From Aptenodytes patagonicus (taxonomy: Eukaryota; Chordata; Aves; Sphenisciformes; Spheniscidae): 64,000 nt of DNA. A program made the translations under genes and the position numbers. The stretch is from contig NC_134970.1 of assembly GCF_965638725.1 (NCBI RefSeq), positions 2,857,001 through 2,921,000 of the forward strand. The letters run 5' to 3'. This document shows, one piece after another, positions 60,232-64,000 of the stretch (position 1 is its first letter; each line of letters opens with the position of its first letter). Under the pieces are notes generated by a model. That model saw only the letters and a list, made by a program, of their open reading frames with translations, did no database searches and was not told where the DNA came from.

Positions 60232-62205
60232 TACTTCCACAATACTTGCCTTATTTTCACAGACAAACTTCTAATAATCCCCGCTGTTCTGTTGCCTGGG
60301 GGGGGGGATCCAGAGTTCCAGCTTCGGCGGTGTCATTTTTAAGTAGCGGCTCCTGAGAAATACAGGAATGGCTTTGCAGGCCAGCGCTCCCTTCGGTGGG
60401 TGCAGAACCTAGTCGTTAGCGTTTCTTTATCTTCATCATATTCAGGAGAAACGCGATCCCTGCACCAGGCACAGCCTGCCTGACAGAGCTGCACGTTCGT
60501 GATTTTTGTCGGCCTGTTTATTTTTAGGGTCTTAGTGCCTGTTTGTAGAGAATAGTTGTTCCATCGTCATAGCAACCAGGCTGAGTGTATTATAAACATT
60601 ATTAAAGGAAACCTTTTCCATCTTAAACGAGACTTCTTTTTCATAATAAAGTTAGGATCGACATAAAACATTTAACCTTTTGTTCGGGGTTTACTCCGCA
60701 GCGTGATGCGGAGGCCTGACCCCTTACTCTTGAACAAGGATGCTTTTACTTTCAGCAGACGCATTGTGCCTGTTGAAGCTAATTTAATCTGCTGTTGGTA
60801 AACATTCGCCTCAGGCCATTGTGGTGGCAGATAAGGAGGAAGCGAGTGTCATCTACTTAAAGAGGAGCTTCCACAAAAATAAGTATTTTTATGGCTTACT
60901 CGGAAACAATCACATCGGTGTCAGAAACCAACCCCCTAACTGATCAAAGGCATTTCATTTTTGGAGTTTGCTATTCTCTCTCTTTGTCCTAAACCTTCCC
61001 GTGTTCTCTTCGGTCTCTTATCCAAAGAGATCTTATCTTAAAAGGAGAGGTAGAAAAGGGAGACTCTGCATCAAGGTACGGCAAAGCAGGGAGATGAGGT
61101 CTGCTGTCCATAACACTGCCTACACTGGGGTGGCAGTCATCCTCAGCTGGGGGGGAGGATCAGAATGGTGGTAGCAACTGGGGGAGGTACGTGGACTGTG
61201 CTTTGAAGTCCCCCTTATTGGCCGTGTTCAAACAGGTTAAAACGTTTTTAAGTGCCAGGGTGTGTTAGTCAAAACCACATTAAATGACAGAGCGGGCACC
61301 CTTGTTCTGTGTATTGAGATTTAAAAAAACTAAAAAGCTGTTTGGCTCATCTACCGACTGGAGTCTTCAGCCATAAGTACGATGGGAATCCTGATGCCAC
61401 CGTTCTCCCTTGTGGCTTGTTTTCTATTGCTTTTTTGCTAGTACAAAAAGGTTTTCTCGGGCATCTGAAAGGTGGGGAATACTAGAAAATACTTAGGAAA
61501 GGAAATACTCATTTCTCAGATAGGAGGTAAGAAGCTGAAGCAAATTGTTCCTAAAACCCCAAATATTTGCTAACACCTTAATTTCATGTAAAGTAACTTA
61601 ATTTTTGAGCCAAGAATGCAAAATTTATTGCAATGTTTGTTTTAAGTAAATACGACTGTCAAAGTTGGAGTGGGATTAGGCAATGAAAACTCTGGAGCAG
61701 CTCTTATCATGAGGACATCCTCCAGCATTTCCTTCCAAGGAGCTTCCTGCCTTGGTAACCACGGCTTCTCTTTCAGAACAAGCTGATTTTCCTGACTGGT
61801 TTGGAAACAACGGTGCAGTGAATGCCAGAGCCAAGGGGAAGACTTGTGTGTTCTGGAAAAGGACTAAATACCTTTACACGCTTCCCACCGCATCAGAGTA
61901 TGTCAGTAGGTAGATACTAGCACCCTAACGAGGCTGGTTTTGGACAGTAGGTTTCATATGTGTTGGGCAGCAGGCTCTTTCTAAAATGAATCAAAATTGA
62001 TAAAATCCTGAAAGTACTAGTTCAGGTGAACCACAGTCTCGGGAGCTTGAAAGTATTTTATGAAAGGTTTATTAGTAATGGGATATTTTAAGTGCTGTGC
62101 TAATGAAATTGTTGCTTGGTTATGTGTTGATCACCACTTAATTAGATACGTCATCAGCAACGTTACAGCTCTTTGTCCCTTAAATAAGAGGAATAGGGCA
62201 GCCAT

Positions 62206-62223
62206 TTAGTTAGTTAGTTAGTT
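62206..62223. repeat. (TTAG)4 tetranucleotide repeat
   Basis: Four perfect TTAG units are followed by a partial one, then GGCTGG. Confidence 0.9.
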
Positions 62224-63081
62224 GGCTGGACAAAGACACTGAACAACCTGCTCTAACTTTGAAGTTAACCCTGTTTTGAACAAGAAGTTGGGCCTGTGAC
62301 CTCCAAAAATCTCCTTCAACCGAAGTTATTCTGTTGTTTATTTTCCTGGAACAACTATCTAAGGCCTTGTGTCCACAGGAATATTGCACAATGTAGCAGG
62401 AGTTACTGTCTACAAATTCCTGCTGCTCACACACCATGGCCATCTTAAACTATTAAGAAACCATGGGAATAGTTTTGCACGGTAAAGTCTTAACAGCTCA
62501 GCTTTGCTGCGCGTGTGCAGAGCGCGCGTGTGTTGTATGCACAGCAAGTCCAGCCTTCCTGGAATTGTGTAAAGGCTTCACTTGCTCACCTGCTTGCCCG
62601 CGGAACGGCTGACTTGCATCACTAAGCGTGAGGTCCCCAAGACCATCTCTAAGTTACTGATGCTGCCTTTTTTGTTTCTTTTTTTTTAAACAAAGTGTTT
62701 GTGATCTGAGAAGAGGTTTCTGTGTCACCCTGCGTGTTTACCTCTGCTCTGTGCTGCTTCCAGAGTCATCTTTTGAGATGTCACTTCTGCGTAAATACCT
62801 GGACAGCTGTAACCGTGCCATTTAAATACATGGTAGTGATGATTTTGTCCTCACTGCGTAACGTCTGTGTGACATCCTTTCTTTCCTTTGCACCATCCTT
62901 CGTTTCTCTGTGGGTTCTGACAAGGCTGTAGACCTGACTGCTTTATTCAGTCCATCTGGAGAAGCCATCAGGCTGCCAATGCTTATAAGAGGCCGTTGGA
63001 ACAAATTGAGGTGAAAGATTACTCGAGCTGTTCTTGGTGTTGAGTCAAAGCACAGGAAATCTGCCAGAAGACCTTGAAGAC

Positions 63082-63094
63082 GGGGGGGGGGGGG
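63082..63094. repeat. Poly-G tract (13 G)
   Basis: An uninterrupted G run followed by TGTTAGGG; simple homopolymer. Confidence 0.9.
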
Positions 63095-64000
63095 TGTTAG
63101 GGCAGAGCCCCCCCGCTCCTGCCTCTGCTACCTTCTCAGGGCCTGGCTGGCTGCTGCCTTGCTGGGGCACAGCGAGGTGTCCCTCTCCTTTTTGAGCACA
63201 AAGGGGTGAACACTTGAGTTTGTTTTGCAGTAGTAAGTATAGCTGCTGGCCACAGGAGAGATTACCATATGCCACTTCCTAAACTGTTCCTCCTGTCTGC
63301 TTTGCCACCCAGTGATTGCGCACTCTCCTTCCACAGAAGGTGCAAAGCCTTGAGGCTCTGTAATCAAACTGATTGCGTGGAGCACGTTGTGGCACAGATG
63401 CATGAGGAGAAGTCACCGGAAAAGATGTATATCTCATGTCCTGGCTCTTTTGTAAACTCAAGGCTTTGTAAAGTCAAGGCCTCAAACAAAGCTTACAGCA
63501 ACCTCAAACGAAGCTGCAGGAACACGAGAAAGCTCAAGTTTGCAGCGTTTGTATTTAGAGTACTGCAGCCAAATTCTGTCAGCTACTCAGTATACTTCAA
63601 GGGTCATCCGTAGGCGTCAGCGAAGATCTCAAGACAATAATAGTGCTCTATTTTAGCATACTCATTACAAAGTATAACTGCCCTCTGCCTCTAGCAACTA
63701 TTTTTTCCTCGTACTCAAATGGTGCAGAAGTGGAAAGGCCGTTGTCATAAGCAGCAGTATTGCCTCTCTGCCTAATGCCCTCATTGTCTTTTCAAATGAG
63801 ACCTTCTTCTTTCTCCATGGACTCTTAGAAGGAAAATAACCTTCAGCAAAAAGACAGTTTGCAATGGTGTGCTTGTAATTATTGGTGTATTCATCTTGAA
63901 GAAAAAGCAATCAAACTAGTAGGCTTTTTATGCTGACGGGGAGCTGTGCTGGGAGATTGATGCCTTTTCATGAAAGGAGACATCTTTTTGGAAGAAGTTG

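Larger units (their letters stand above)
59950..64000 (+). other. Probable first intron downstream of the 59-kb promoter
   Basis: AT-rich sequence without a recognisable exon. I looked for the conserved N-terminal ETS-domain exon expected of ELK4 (a frame like LWQFLLQLL) and did not find it. Contents are a 16-T run, a 43-bp alternating pyrimidine-purine tract, (TTAG)4 and a 13-G run, listed separately. Confidence 0.45.

Noticed and set aside
59950-64000. ELK4 ETS-domain exon
   Set aside because: I searched the frames for the conserved N-terminal ETS sequence and did not see it, so no ELK4 coding feature is reported.

Overview
This window is vertebrate nuclear DNA, most likely from a bird and most likely a gene-dense, GC-rich chromosome. 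The signs are intron-split genes with canonical GT/AG borders, four CpG islands, a 3'-end CR1 LINE fragment with the degenerate octamer tail typical of avian CR1, several eroded amniote-wide repeats, and long stretches without coding capacity. There is no bacterial, viral or CRISPR content.

Two protein-coding genes can be read fully, both on the + strand. SLC45A3 (prostein, a 12-helix sugar/H+ transporter of the MFS/GPH type) has four coding exons between 27518 and 34645 and encodes 568 residues. A Kruppel-like factor related to KLF15 has two coding exons between 44232 and 48053 and encodes 371 residues with three C2H2 fingers. From memory of human gene order (NUCKS1, SLC45A3, ELK4 in one direction on 1q32.1), the CpG-island promoter near 59.0 kb on the + strand is a good candidate for ELK4 exon 1. 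The ETS-domain coding exon is not in the window, so this rests on synteny only.

Layout: 1-7.26 kb is intergenic with old repeats and homopolymers. A CpG island at 7.28-8.08 kb is a candidate promoter and non-coding exon 1 of SLC45A3. 8.03-27.24 kb would then be SLC45A3 intron 1, holding CR1 fragments and a small TATA/MEF2/AP-1 cluster at 18.2-18.4 kb. 27.24-34.65 kb holds the SLC45A3 coding exons, followed by 3'UTR or intergenic sequence. An unassigned CpG island lies at 39.47-39.86 kb. A CpG island with CCAAT and GC boxes at 41.0-41.56 kb carries a likely exon 1 of the KLF15-like gene. 48.05-58.6 kb is intergenic. 58.6-59.95 kb is a large CpG island, and 59.95-64.0 kb is probably an intron.

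The most interesting points are these. A KLF15 relative lies beside SLC45A3, and its position fits an ohnologue of KLF15 that mammals lost. The canonical SLC45A3 start codon appears to be ACG here, with an in-frame ATG eight codons downstream and a strong-context upstream ORF before it. A spliced 24-codon upstream ORF is predicted for the KLF gene. A strictly alternating pyrimidine-purine tract of 43 bp lies downstream of the 59-kb promoter. No exotic system was found; the window looks like ordinary vertebrate sequence with some regulatory curiosities.
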